Translations under genes and position numbers: made by a program
Notes under the pieces: generated by a model
The model's input: the letters and a program-made list of their open reading frames with translations, nothing else
What the model was told of the DNA's origin: nothing
Database searches by the model: none
NCBI GenBank assembly: GCA_900323505.1
Contig: OOIN01000004.1
Location: 992,001 to 1,056,000 of the forward strand
Source: Ustilago trichophora
Lineage: Eukaryota; Basidiomycota; Ustilaginomycetes; Ustilaginales; Ustilaginaceae
Length of the DNA stretch: 64,000 nt
Direction: 5' to 3'
In this document: in pieces, positions 10,178-19,004 of the stretch
Position numbering within the stretch: the stretch's first letter is position 1
How the letters are laid out: every line of letters begins with the position of its first letter

Positions 10178-12341
10178 GCCGGATGGTGACGAGTTAGATC
10201 GTTGCCGTCGCGCCCATCCAAGTCAGTTGAGGGCACAAACAACGACGACGACGACGAAGAAGAAGCAATGAGAGGTCGATGGACGATGGCGAAGAGCACG
10301 ACGGAATACTCAGGAGGAAGGAAGATGACGTCCGCTCCGGGTATCGGGTGTGGTGTAGAGTTGCAAGTGTGATGATGACGAGGGCGAACTTCGAGCGGTG
10401 ATGATGAAGAGAACCGGAGCTTAAGCTAAGCAGCGTGAAGGGCAGCGCAAAACGATTTTTGGGGTATGAAGGCCAAGTTTGAAGCCTGCTAGTGTACAAG
10501 GGACCGAAATGCTGCACGAATGGTTCTCGACGACCGATGGCGACGAAAACGAACAGAGAAAGGAAAGACTTCACGAAAGAAACAAAGAAGGAGCCCAGAT
10601 GGGGACAGGCTAATGACACGAAATTAACGAGTCGAGAAGGCCGTGACGGATGTAGGGAAAAAATCAAGAAGAGGTATCCAATGAAGGGACCCCAACGGAG
10701 GAAAACGAGGGAGGGCGGATGGAGGGATGAGGATGGAGGTGGTGGATGCGGGAATGAAAGAGGCGTCCAAGATCGGAATGGACAGCGCGAGAGAGGACTA
10801 TCCAAAACGAGAAAAGAATGGACGAAGAGGGAGGATTGAGGGAAAGGAGAAGGACAACGTAAAGCAGGGAGAGGCGATGATTGAGGAGGAGGAGGAGGGA
10901 ATTGGGTTGAATAACGCGGTCAAGAGTACAGAATGTGTTGTGGAAACGACTCAAAGCTCGAGAAGGGGATGGAAACGGTCGAGCGGAGGTGAAGAGGACG
11001 CGCGCAAGACAGACGCGAGGAATGCGAGGCGATGGTAAGAGAAAGTTGAACAGATACGACCGCACACTTGCCAGAGCTGATGGTAGGGGACCGACGCGTT
11101 TTGGCAGGAGAATTCAAATTGGGGGGAAATGGGGGGTCAACAGAGAAAGTGCACAGAATGCGATGAGACGAGTCGAGCAGCAAGAGAGGGCCAACAGGAC
11201 TGTATGCGAGTTGGGAGGAGAAAAAAAAAAAAAAGGAAATTTGCTGCAAGGTCGAACAGCACAGCAGGATCGAAAATTGATTGAGAGCAGAAAAAGCAGA
11301 GAGTTGCGCAGAGGCAAGCAGGAAAGCAGACAGGAAAATTCAAACAGGAGTGAATTTCGCTCCTCTTTCTCCTGTGGTTTTGTTCGTTTGGACTGAGCCA
11401 GACTGATTTCGATGTATTTTTTTCTCTGAAATTTCGAAAGCGCAGTGGTCGTGCCTCTTGGCGGGTTGAAACGAGGGTAGGACCATAGGGTAGGACTGGC
11501 TTTCTGCCTCCAGTCAGTCAGTCCAAGAGAGCTGCAAATCTGTGGGCACATTCTGCGAAATTTGATGGACCTCCTCTCTGGCAGTCGTATGAGAACGTGT
11601 GCCCGTCTTCCTTTTCTTGATCGGCCTGCTTGCCAACTTTCCTTCTCGGCTTGACCAAATGGGCTTTGATGGCCGAGACGGCGAGATGGAGTGTCAAGTG
11701 CACAGCGAAGCCTTTCCATACCAGCCGAAAGAAATGCTGCTCGCAAGCGAAAGGATCAGGCCGCCTAGTCAGAGAGCAGAGGCGGTGCGTGGCTGAGTCG
11801 ATCTGAGCCAGAGCCGATTGTCGAGTCAGGAAAGCGTTCCCCTGGATGGTGCGGTGTGGTGCCCGATTGTGGGCTGGATGCTTGGGTCCGCGCCTCGTGA
11901 AAAAATTTGCTCTCCTCCACCTTACTTTGGCTCTGCCTCGCAACGCCTGGACTTGAGATCTGCTAAATCTACGAAGGAAGGGCCCGACTTTTTCTCTCCT
12001 GCGCGCGCTGCCTCTGAGCTAATGAGATCGTCGGATCCTGCGCGACTTGAGACCTGCCCGAAATCGAAAATCGCATTGAAAGTCGGAAGAAATCCAGAAA
12101 TGAAATCAAGATCAAAATCGAATCTTGAATCGGGGCTGCTTAAAAAAAATAGGATCGGATCGGCGCAATCCTATTCGAGAAGATCGTGTTGGCTGAGGAA
12201 CATGCTGCTGGGCAAGATTGCTTTCTGGTATGCTGCGAGAAATGACGGTGGATGCAAGGATCGCTGCTACTGCGGCTCTGTCGAGGGTATCGTGCGAATA
12301 TGCTGGGTCGCGTATGATGCAGAGATTAAGTAGAGAGCGGA
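10178..12341. other. Gene-poor 2.2-kb region upstream of EPL1
   Basis: No recognisable gene. From about 10.2 to 11.35 kb the plus strand is strongly purine-rich (GGAGGA, GAAAGA and AGAGA strings), so the EPL1-sense strand is pyrimidine-rich, as in a long CT-type promoter or leader. A 14-base A run lies near 11220. From 11.4 to 12.34 kb composition is mixed and includes repeated AAATCGAA-like words near 12060-12130. Open frames of 200 residues on the minus strand here have leader-like Ser/Leu/Phe/Pro composition and no domain features. Confidence 0.5.
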
Positions 12342-13775
12342 TCATGTGCGCTTTTTCTTGGAAGGAGGCTTACGACGGCCGTTGTAGTTGGACCGGTGAC
12401 TTGCTTGCGATTCCGAGAATTTGCGCTTGGCGTACGAGGCAGCTTCGGCATCGCGGATAAGCTCTTCGACGACCGTACGTCCACGCTCCTGGCGAGACAG
12501 TACAGCCTTGGGCTCGAGCGGCGAGGCGATGATCTTGCCGAGTTGAGCAAACTTGGGCATGGCCTGGTTCTTGGCAGAAGCTCGATAGAAGCGCTTGGGG
12601 TCGAGCGCATTACGCAGACGCAAGGCTTGTACTTCGCGACGCAGCTGTTCAGCCGATGCCAGTCGAGCGTCACCGCCGGTGGCTTTCGAGTGACCTTTGT
12701 CGGCAGCAGAATTCTTCTTGAGTGCGGCAAGACGCGATGCTGAGGCGCCGAACTCGGGCATGTCGAACCAGTTGGAGCCTGCCGAAGTCTGAACTGTACG
12801 AGCATGCTTGGACTTTTTCTTGTCCGCAGTGAGCGCTCCTTGGTCGAGGGCCTCGATCTGCTTGTCGAGCTTGTTCTTGGAGGAGCTTGGCTCCTTGACG
12901 GATGATGGCTGCGACTTTGCCAGTTGATGCTTGGCTCTAACAACGAGAGGCAAAGCCTTGCCCGAACGCTTCGAACCTTGAGTAGCCTCGGTGAGGGTAT
13001 CCAATGAGATGACATCCTGGTTATCCTCGAAGCGGCTTTCAGAAGCGGGCGCAGAGGCGCGGCTTTTGTAGGCTTGTTGAGAGGCTTTCAAAAGCGCATT
13101 CAGATCGCCGGCAGAGTCGTCTTCCTGCTCGTCGTCCGAGGACGAGTCTGAGCTCGAATCATCTGAATCGTCGCTAGAGCTGGAATTCGAGTCGGAGTCC
13201 GACTCGCTGTCTGAGCTCGAGCTTGGAGCAGCCTCATCCGCATCGGCAGTTGTCACAGGTGCGTTCGTGGGAGCTTCCTCCTCAGAAATGGCAGGGAGTT
13301 GAGGCTCTGGACTCTCGCTCTCGTCGTCGTGCGTGGACCCTGTAGAATCCAATCGCACGATGCTTGAACGTGCGACCTCCATCTCAGAGTCTGCGGCTTC
13401 GGAAACATCACGAGTAGGTGCGAGCGATGAGTCCTCGTCAATGGCGGAAAGGCTCTCGGGATCCACTGAACGCGAGCGCGAGCGAGTCGACCGCCTGGTA
13501 GGAGGCTGAAGCGAGGGTGTCGCGGCGGTTGCCTTCTTCCTGGGAGAAGCACGAGTGGATTTGGAGGGCGATGACTTGAATGGCGAGGCCTTCGAAGGGG
13601 ATGAGGTCTGCGATGCTGCAGCACTCGTTGATGTACTGGCAGATGCGCTAGCAGCATCGAAGAAAGGTGAGGCACTCCGCAGACGAGCGCCTCGCACCGG
13701 CTGTACGCGCAGCTTGGAAGGGCTCTCGTCTTCCTTGCTCGGTGAGCTCTGTCGTCCCGTCCTTGTGGTAGGCAT
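12342..13775 (-). CDS. FCF2: rRNA-processing protein FCF2
   Basis: Nucleolar factor for early 18S rRNA cleavages (A0, A1, A2), the TdT-interacting protein 2 family. It is a single exon of 477 residues. Residues 1-300 are low complexity (Ser-rich, then Asp/Glu/Ser) with several SPSK/SPFK-like sites. The conserved Fcf2 domain is at about 325-455: NWFDMPEFGASASRLAALK, then LRNALDPKRFYR, then MPKFAQLGKIIASP, ending in SRQERGRTVVEELIRDAEA. The extreme C-terminus is basic (RRKPPSKKKRT). It is divergent from UTP3, another small-subunit processome gene, 570 bp away. Confidence 0.9.
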   Translation of the reverse strand: MPTTRTGRQSSPSKEDESPSKLRVQPVRGARLRSASPFFDAASASASTSTSAAASQTSSPSKASPFKSSPSKSTRASPRKKATAATPSLQPPTRRSTRSRSRSVDPESLSAIDEDSSLAPTRDVSEAADSEMEVARSSIVRLDSTGSTHDDESESPEPQLPAISEEEAPTNAPVTTADADEAAPSSSSDSESDSDSNSSSSDDSDDSSSDSSSDDEQEDDSAGDLNALLKASQQAYKSRASAPASESRFEDNQDVISLDTLTEATQGSKRSGKALPLVVRAKHQLAKSQPSSVKEPSSSKNKLDKQIEALDQGALTADKKKSKHARTVQTSAGSNWFDMPEFGASASRLAALKKNSAADKGHSKATGGDARLASAEQLRREVQALRLRNALDPKRFYRASAKNQAMPKFAQLGKIIASPLEPKAVLSRQERGRTVVEELIRDAEAASYAKRKFSESQASHRSNYNGRRKPPSKKKRT

Positions 13776-14345
13776 GGTTGCGAGCTTCCTCGTATAATGG
13801 AAGCCGGTGAATCAAGGCTTCCTATGGACGATGGAGAGGGAGGTCTAATTTTATGAAAGGAAGATTCACAACAGAAGGAGGTGAGGAAGGAGGGCCGAGC
13901 GAGCTGAGCTGAGCGAATGAAGAAAGATTCTATCTTGTGGGCTTCAAAATTTCCAAAGCTCAGGAGACAGAGACAGAGAGAGAGACCCTGTGTTCTGTCT
14001 TCTCTCCAAGAAGTGACACAAAAATAAAGAAAGTCAATTCAGCCACAACCGAAATTTTGGCTTTCGGGCTGCATCACAGCAAGAAAGGCAAAAAATTCAC
14101 GCTCTTCGTCGCGGAGAACTCCACTTTCTGCCATTACTAATGCTTAGTCTGCCATCCAATTTTTTTCTTGAACGACACACCTGCAGCTGGCGTCTTTAAA
14201 ATTTCAAAAATTGACAGGCGAACATCACTAACTAGCAAAAGGGTCTTGCAACTGACAAGGCTGAGTCCGTGTTGGTGCTATTCTTCTTTGTCCTTTTCGA
14301 CCTCATCATCGACACTTCTAGACCTTTTGACCTATTTCGACAAGA
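13776..14345. promoter_or_regulatory. Shared FCF2/UTP3 promoter with AAATTT-type elements
   Basis: A 570-bp divergent promoter between two ribosome-biogenesis genes. It contains AAAATTT-type elements resembling the fungal rRNA-processing element: TTCAAAATTTCC at 13943-13954, CCGAAATTTTGG at 14049-14060, and a double element at 14195-14213. An AG-repeat tract lies near 13970-13984. Function is inferred from position and motif only. Confidence 0.4.
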
Positions 14346-16622
14346 ATGGCTGGACGTCGACGTGCAAGCCGGCATCGGGGCGTCGACTCGGGTCCACTTA
14401 GCCGTTCCGCTGGCTTTGACGATATCCCCAAGGACGATGAAGATCACTTTGAAGCCAGCCGTGACCAGATTCTTTTGGATGGCTACGACCGTACCCAAGA
14501 CTCGGACGATGATATGGACGTAGGTCTCAACAATCGAGAGGTGCTGGGTATCGACGAACCTCCCTCCGATGAGGACAAAGACTCAGACCTGGAAGACGAT
14601 GAAGAGGATGGACAGGACGATGAAGAGGCATACGATGATGACGGCTACTCTGCTCGACAGAGCCGCAAGACCAAGAAGGCCGATATTGTAGTGTCTTCTG
14701 ACGACGACGATGATCTCGACGACGACGAGGAGAATGAGGCTGGCGAGGAAGAGATGCACGAGAACGACCGTGGATGGGGTACCAACAAGCGAGCCTACTA
14801 TAATACCAACGATCTCGATGCTATGGACTCGGACTCGGAGATTGATGAAGAGCAAGCACGCGAGCTCGAGCTCAAGGAAGTCAAGCGCCTGCAAAAGAAG
14901 AGCCGCAGTGTCATGGACGATTCCGACTTTGGTCTCGGCGGAGATGACGCAGATGGCGAACTTGCCAAGTCTGCCAAGGACGCTGGGAGGGAACAAAGAA
15001 GGCGCGAGCTGGATGCTGACGTCGAGACCGCAGCCATTTCGCCGCCGAAGAAGCAGCAGGCCTCCAGCGGCGTCAGCATAGAGCCTACAGACGAGTCTTC
15101 TCGACGAGCGCTCTTGGCCAAGCTTCAACAGACCAGCCCCGAAGCCGTTGCACTTGCAGGAGAATACGCCGACATGCTCGAGGAATTTGGTCGAGTCGAC
15201 AACCTGCTCAAGACGATGATGGCCGAACAACCCAACCACGCCAGCCTCGAAGTGATGCACGTGCACTATCAGACGCTTGCCACCTACATCACCACCATGA
15301 CCTTCTACTTTCACCTTCGCGCCTCACCCGAGTTCTCCAACGACCCGGCCAAGCTCCGAAGCCACCCAGTCATGCAGCGCATGATGCGCCTCAAGCAAGG
15401 CCTTAGCGTCATGGAGGACCTCGGACTCACCTTTGACCCGCAGCGCTTGCCTGGCTCCCACGGCGGTTTGTCGCCCGATGAGATGGACGAGATGCACTTG
15501 CTCAGCCAGGGCAGCGAGGACGACGATCTTGGTGATCTTGATGACGATGAGCTTGCGGATCTCGTGGCTGATGCAAGCAGCGGCAAGGAGAACGCAGCGC
15601 CAGGCAAGGCCAAGAAGAACACAAAGAAGTCCAAGAAGCAGATCGAGGATGACGAAGAATATCTGGACGAGGAGCCCAAGCAGAAGAAGGAGGCGGACAA
15701 GCCTAAGAAGAAGGCAGCCAAAGCAAAGAAGCCTGAGCCCGTCGCACCACTTGCAGCCGGTTTAGCCGACCTGGACGACGAGCCCACGCTGCAAGTCAAA
15801 CTCAAGAAGAAAGGGGCCGCGAGTAGCTCTGCCAATGCTTTCGCAGTGTCAGCCAACGACGCTAATGTTGAAGACGCGACTTTCGGCGAGCTTTCCGGTC
15901 TCTCTTCGATCGAATCTGCAGAGCGAGCTGCTCGCAAGCGAACGCTTCAGTTCCACGCATCAGCGATCGAGAGCAAGGCTTTGCAGCGCTCCAAGGCTGC
16001 CAAGGAGCGTCAATCGGGCGATGCCGATATCCCTTACCGCGATCGCGAACGCAGCCGAGCAGGTGTCGAGGCGACCAAGGCTGCTCGGGAAGCCAAGCTT
16101 CAGCAGCAGCTCAACGGCGGTACGGGCAAGGACATTGCTCTCGACGGCGAAGATGGATGGGGAGAGGCGGACGAGAAGGACTGGCGAGACGTTATGGGTC
16201 AACCAATGGCATCTTCGTCCTCCCCTTCGCGACGCGATGATGATGACGATCATGACGAGGCAGCCGACTACTACGACCTCGTCACATCCTCGCGCAAACG
16301 TGCGCGAGCGGAAGCCAAAGAGGAGTACGACGAGGCTCGCAACGCCGAACGCTTCGCTCTCATGGAAGACGAGGAACTGGAAGATGGACAGCACCGCGGC
16401 ATCACCCGCCAGATCGAAAAGAACAAGGGTCTCACCCCGCGCCGTCCCAAGACATCGCGCAATCCACGTGTCAAGAAGAGGCTCAAGTACGAACAGGCCA
16501 AAAAGAAGCTCGGCTCACGCCAGGCCGTCTTCAAGGGTGGTCAGTCGAGTCTCCAGGGTGGATACGGAGGAGAAGCATCCGGTATCTCGACTCACTTGGT
16601 CAAGTCTCGCAAGCTTGGTTGA
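14346..16622 (+). CDS. UTP3: U3 snoRNP protein UTP3/SAS10
   Basis: Component of the small-subunit processome bound to U3 snoRNA and pre-rRNA (Sas10/Utp3/Lcp5 family), acting in the nucleolus. Single exon, 758 residues, about 150 longer than yeast Sas10. The N-terminal third is acidic with long Asp/Glu runs. The Sas10/Utp3 helical domain lies at about 255-350 (RRALLAKLQQTSPEAVALAG, then LEEFGRVDNLLKTMM). A Lys-rich middle follows. The diagnostic C-terminal domain spans about 680-758: HRGITRQIEKNKGLTPRRPK, NPRVKKRLKYEQAKKKLGS and the terminal GISTHLVKSRKL. Divergent from FCF2. Confidence 0.94.
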   Translation: MAGRRRASRHRGVDSGPLSRSAGFDDIPKDDEDHFEASRDQILLDGYDRTQDSDDDMDVGLNNREVLGIDEPPSDEDKDSDLEDDEEDGQDDEEAYDDDGYSARQSRKTKKADIVVSSDDDDDLDDDEENEAGEEEMHENDRGWGTNKRAYYNTNDLDAMDSDSEIDEEQARELELKEVKRLQKKSRSVMDDSDFGLGGDDADGELAKSAKDAGREQRRRELDADVETAAISPPKKQQASSGVSIEPTDESSRRALLAKLQQTSPEAVALAGEYADMLEEFGRVDNLLKTMMAEQPNHASLEVMHVHYQTLATYITTMTFYFHLRASPEFSNDPAKLRSHPVMQRMMRLKQGLSVMEDLGLTFDPQRLPGSHGGLSPDEMDEMHLLSQGSEDDDLGDLDDDELADLVADASSGKENAAPGKAKKNTKKSKKQIEDDEEYLDEEPKQKKEADKPKKKAAKAKKPEPVAPLAAGLADLDDEPTLQVKLKKKGAASSSANAFAVSANDANVEDATFGELSGLSSIESAERAARKRTLQFHASAIESKALQRSKAAKERQSGDADIPYRDRERSRAGVEATKAAREAKLQQQLNGGTGKDIALDGEDGWGEADEKDWRDVMGQPMASSSSPSRRDDDDDHDEAADYYDLVTSSRKRARAEAKEEYDEARNAERFALMEDEELEDGQHRGITRQIEKNKGLTPRRPKTSRNPRVKKRLKYEQAKKKLGSRQAVFKGGQSSLQGGYGGEASGISTHLVKSRKLG

Positions 16623-17562
16623 GTGTCGTTCAGTGCTGTATCATTTGCCATGCTTCTTGTCCATTTTCGAGGCCATTTTTTCGGACTTTTTTTGTACCGC
16701 ACTTGTTCAACTCCCATTTTTTCTCAGTTTTTCAACCCTGAAAATCGCCTTTTTGTTTTGTTTCTCCTGTGCTCTTGTCTTTCCGTTTTGCACTTTGAAA
16801 TGCTGCTCTCTCACTTGGTCCTTATACATCTGAGCATCCCGTCATCATCCACAACGGTATACAGTACATGCTAATTCTAGCAACTGCATACCTGGCAAAG
16901 TAAGTGTCGAAAGCTAGCGGCCGTGAAGAATGGGCTTCTTTGCAACCCGCACGAGAGCGAGGTGGCAGGGGGAAATATTCGGCCGTGAAATGGACATGGG
17001 ATGCTGTGGATACGCGCGACAAGGGGCAGTCTCGGTAATGACGGCCAAGCTGCCTCAGGGTCGAGCCACTTTTCTAGTCCGACACAGCGAGTTGGGATGG
17101 ATTTCTTCCGGGCCGGGGCCCCATTCAGCCGTCTGTTCCAATCCACTCCTGACCGTTTCTATCGTCTCAAGAAGAATCTTGTTTGTCTGCATTGGATGGA
17201 AGCATTTGATATGAGAACTATGGTGCTAGTCCAAGAACGGGTGAGCAGAAGGTTGAGGGTGAAGAGTTGAGAGTGAAGAGTTGGGGAATTTTCTTGAGAG
17301 GGAACGGTGTAACGAGAGCTAAAAGGGTTCCCGGTGGAGCGGCAATTTGTCAAACCGGTGCTGAGCGTTCAGAGTATCCGAAAAGTTGACGGGGTCTTCC
17401 CCACACACCCGCTTCGCTGCTCTGTACAGGCTCTGGATACTTATACCGCACCCTTGGCACCATTCTTCTGATCTCCCAAACCTTGCCCCGCATCCACCAC
17501 ATCTGCCCTCCCCTCTCTTTCTTCTCTCCCTCTCTCCCTCTCTGTCTCTAGCTTCCACCACA
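16623..17562. promoter_or_regulatory. Intergenic region UTP3 to POT1
   Basis: The first part is the T-rich 3' flank of UTP3. The last 160 bp before the thiolase ATG are CT-rich (TCTCCCTC strings), typical of a strong fungal promoter and leader. An open frame continues upstream of the thiolase ATG as far as 17386 but has no ATG of its own, so it is leader. No other gene seen. Confidence 0.5.
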
Positions 17563-18819
17563 ATGGCCCAGCGAATCACCCAGCTCGCCTCGCACCTCGA
17601 CCCCCGCTCGTGGTCGGGCAAGGGCCTTCACGCCCACCAGACCAAAAACGACTCGGACGTCGTCATCGTCGCTGCTGGCCGAACCCCTTTCACCAAGGCC
17701 TACAAGGGTTCTATGAAGGACTCCAAGTTTGACCTTCTCTGCTACGAATTCTTCAAGTCGCTCCTTGCCTCCTCCGCTGTCGACCCTAAGCTCATCCAGG
17801 ATGTTGTCGTTGGCAACGTCCACAACGACGAGGCACCTTACTATGTCCGTGCTGCCGCTCTTGCCGCCGGTATTCCCAACACCACCCCTGCCATCGTTGT
17901 CAACCGATTCTGCTCGTCGGGTCTTATGGCCATCCGTGCCATCGCCAACGGTATCCAGGCTGGCGAGATCGAGTGCGGTCTCGCCTGCGGTATCGAGCAC
18001 ATGTCGACTCAACCCAAGCGACCCACCGTCATCTCTGAAGAGCTCTCCAAGATCAGTCAGGAGGCCGACGACTGCAAAATGCCCATGGGATGGACATCGG
18101 AGAATGTCGCCAATGACTTTAACATCTCGCGAGCCAAGATGGATGAATACGCCGCTCGATCTCATCAGCGTGCTGTTCAAGCCCAATCCCAAGGCAAATT
18201 CGACGCCGAGATCTTCCCCATCTCGGTCCCCACCGTTTCCAAAGATGGCGCCAAACAGACCGCCATCATCTCTGCCGATGAAGGTCCTCGACCTGGTACC
18301 ACGGCCGAATCGCTTGCAAAGATCAAATCCGCATTCCCTCAATGGGCTCCTTCCAACACTACCGGCGGTAACGCTTCGCAGATCACAGACGGTGCAGCAG
18401 GTGTCATCCTTATGCGTCGTTCTCTCGCCAACAAACTCGGCTTGAAGATTCTCGGAAAGTACGTCTCTTGTGCTGTCACAGGTCTCGAACCTCGCATTAT
18501 GGGTATTGGTCCTTCTTCTGCCATCCCTGCCGTCTTGGCACAGACTGGTGTTAAGCAGGAAGAGGTAGACCTCTTTGAAATTAACGAGGCTTTTGCAAGC
18601 ATGTATGTCTACTGTGTCGAGAAGCTCGGCCTGGATCCTGAAAAGGTCAATGTAAACGGTGGAGCTTGCGCCCTCGGTCACCCATTGGGCGCTACCGGCG
18701 CAAGGTTGGTTGTAACCGCTCTCAAGGAACTCGAAAGGAGGAACCAAAAGGTAGCCGTCGTAAGCATGTGCATTGGTCTTGGTATGGGCGCTGCTGGTTT
18801 GATTCTCAGGGAAGATTAA
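17563..18819 (+). CDS. POT1: 3-ketoacyl-CoA thiolase, peroxisomal (PTS2)
   Basis: Catalyses the last step of peroxisomal beta-oxidation, cleaving 3-ketoacyl-CoA to acetyl-CoA and a shortened acyl-CoA. Single exon, 418 residues. The N-terminus contains RITQLASHL (residues 4-12), an exact match to the PTS2 consensus R-[LVI]-x5-H-L read by Pex7. Thiolase signatures are complete: the acyl-accepting Cys117 in NRFCSSGLMAI, His373 in GGACALGHPLGATGARL, and Cys403 in SMCIGLGMGAAG. The first ATG of the frame is used; no earlier in-frame ATG exists. Assignment as POT1-type rather than cytosolic acetoacetyl-CoA thiolase relies on the PTS2 signal and the N-terminal extension. Confidence 0.93.
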   Translation: MAQRITQLASHLDPRSWSGKGLHAHQTKNDSDVVIVAAGRTPFTKAYKGSMKDSKFDLLCYEFFKSLLASSAVDPKLIQDVVVGNVHNDEAPYYVRAAALAAGIPNTTPAIVVNRFCSSGLMAIRAIANGIQAGEIECGLACGIEHMSTQPKRPTVISEELSKISQEADDCKMPMGWTSENVANDFNISRAKMDEYAARSHQRAVQAQSQGKFDAEIFPISVPTVSKDGAKQTAIISADEGPRPGTTAESLAKIKSAFPQWAPSNTTGGNASQITDGAAGVILMRRSLANKLGLKILGKYVSCAVTGLEPRIMGIGPSSAIPAVLAQTGVKQEEVDLFEINEAFASMYVYCVEKLGLDPEKVNVNGGACALGHPLGATGARLVVTALKELERRNQKVAVVSMCIGLGMGAAGLILRED

Positions 18820-19004
18820 ATCGTCTCTCCATCCTCAGATATTTATGTACAGTTTTTGTTTGTCTTTTGAAATCATCAGGCTGTTCAAGCAAGATCTTGA
18901 AAAGGAGTTCCACAAGCGTCTGCTTTTGTCAGGTCGTAAAACAAATTTGATTCTTTTGTTATGATGTGTGTGTGTGTGAAGCGTTACGATGGCGGTAAAA
19001 CAGA

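Noticed and set aside
10194..10805. 203-codon minus-strand frame upstream of EPL1
   Set aside because: Ser/Leu/Phe/Pro composition follows from the CT-rich strand; no domain, and it overlaps the EPL1 leader and promoter.
11114..11746. 210-codon minus-strand frame
   Set aside because: No recognisable motif; includes phenylalanine runs from poly-A on the other strand; looks like chance.
17386..17562. N-terminal extension of the thiolase frame
   Set aside because: Starts without ATG in CT-rich leader; using it would bury the PTS2 signal.
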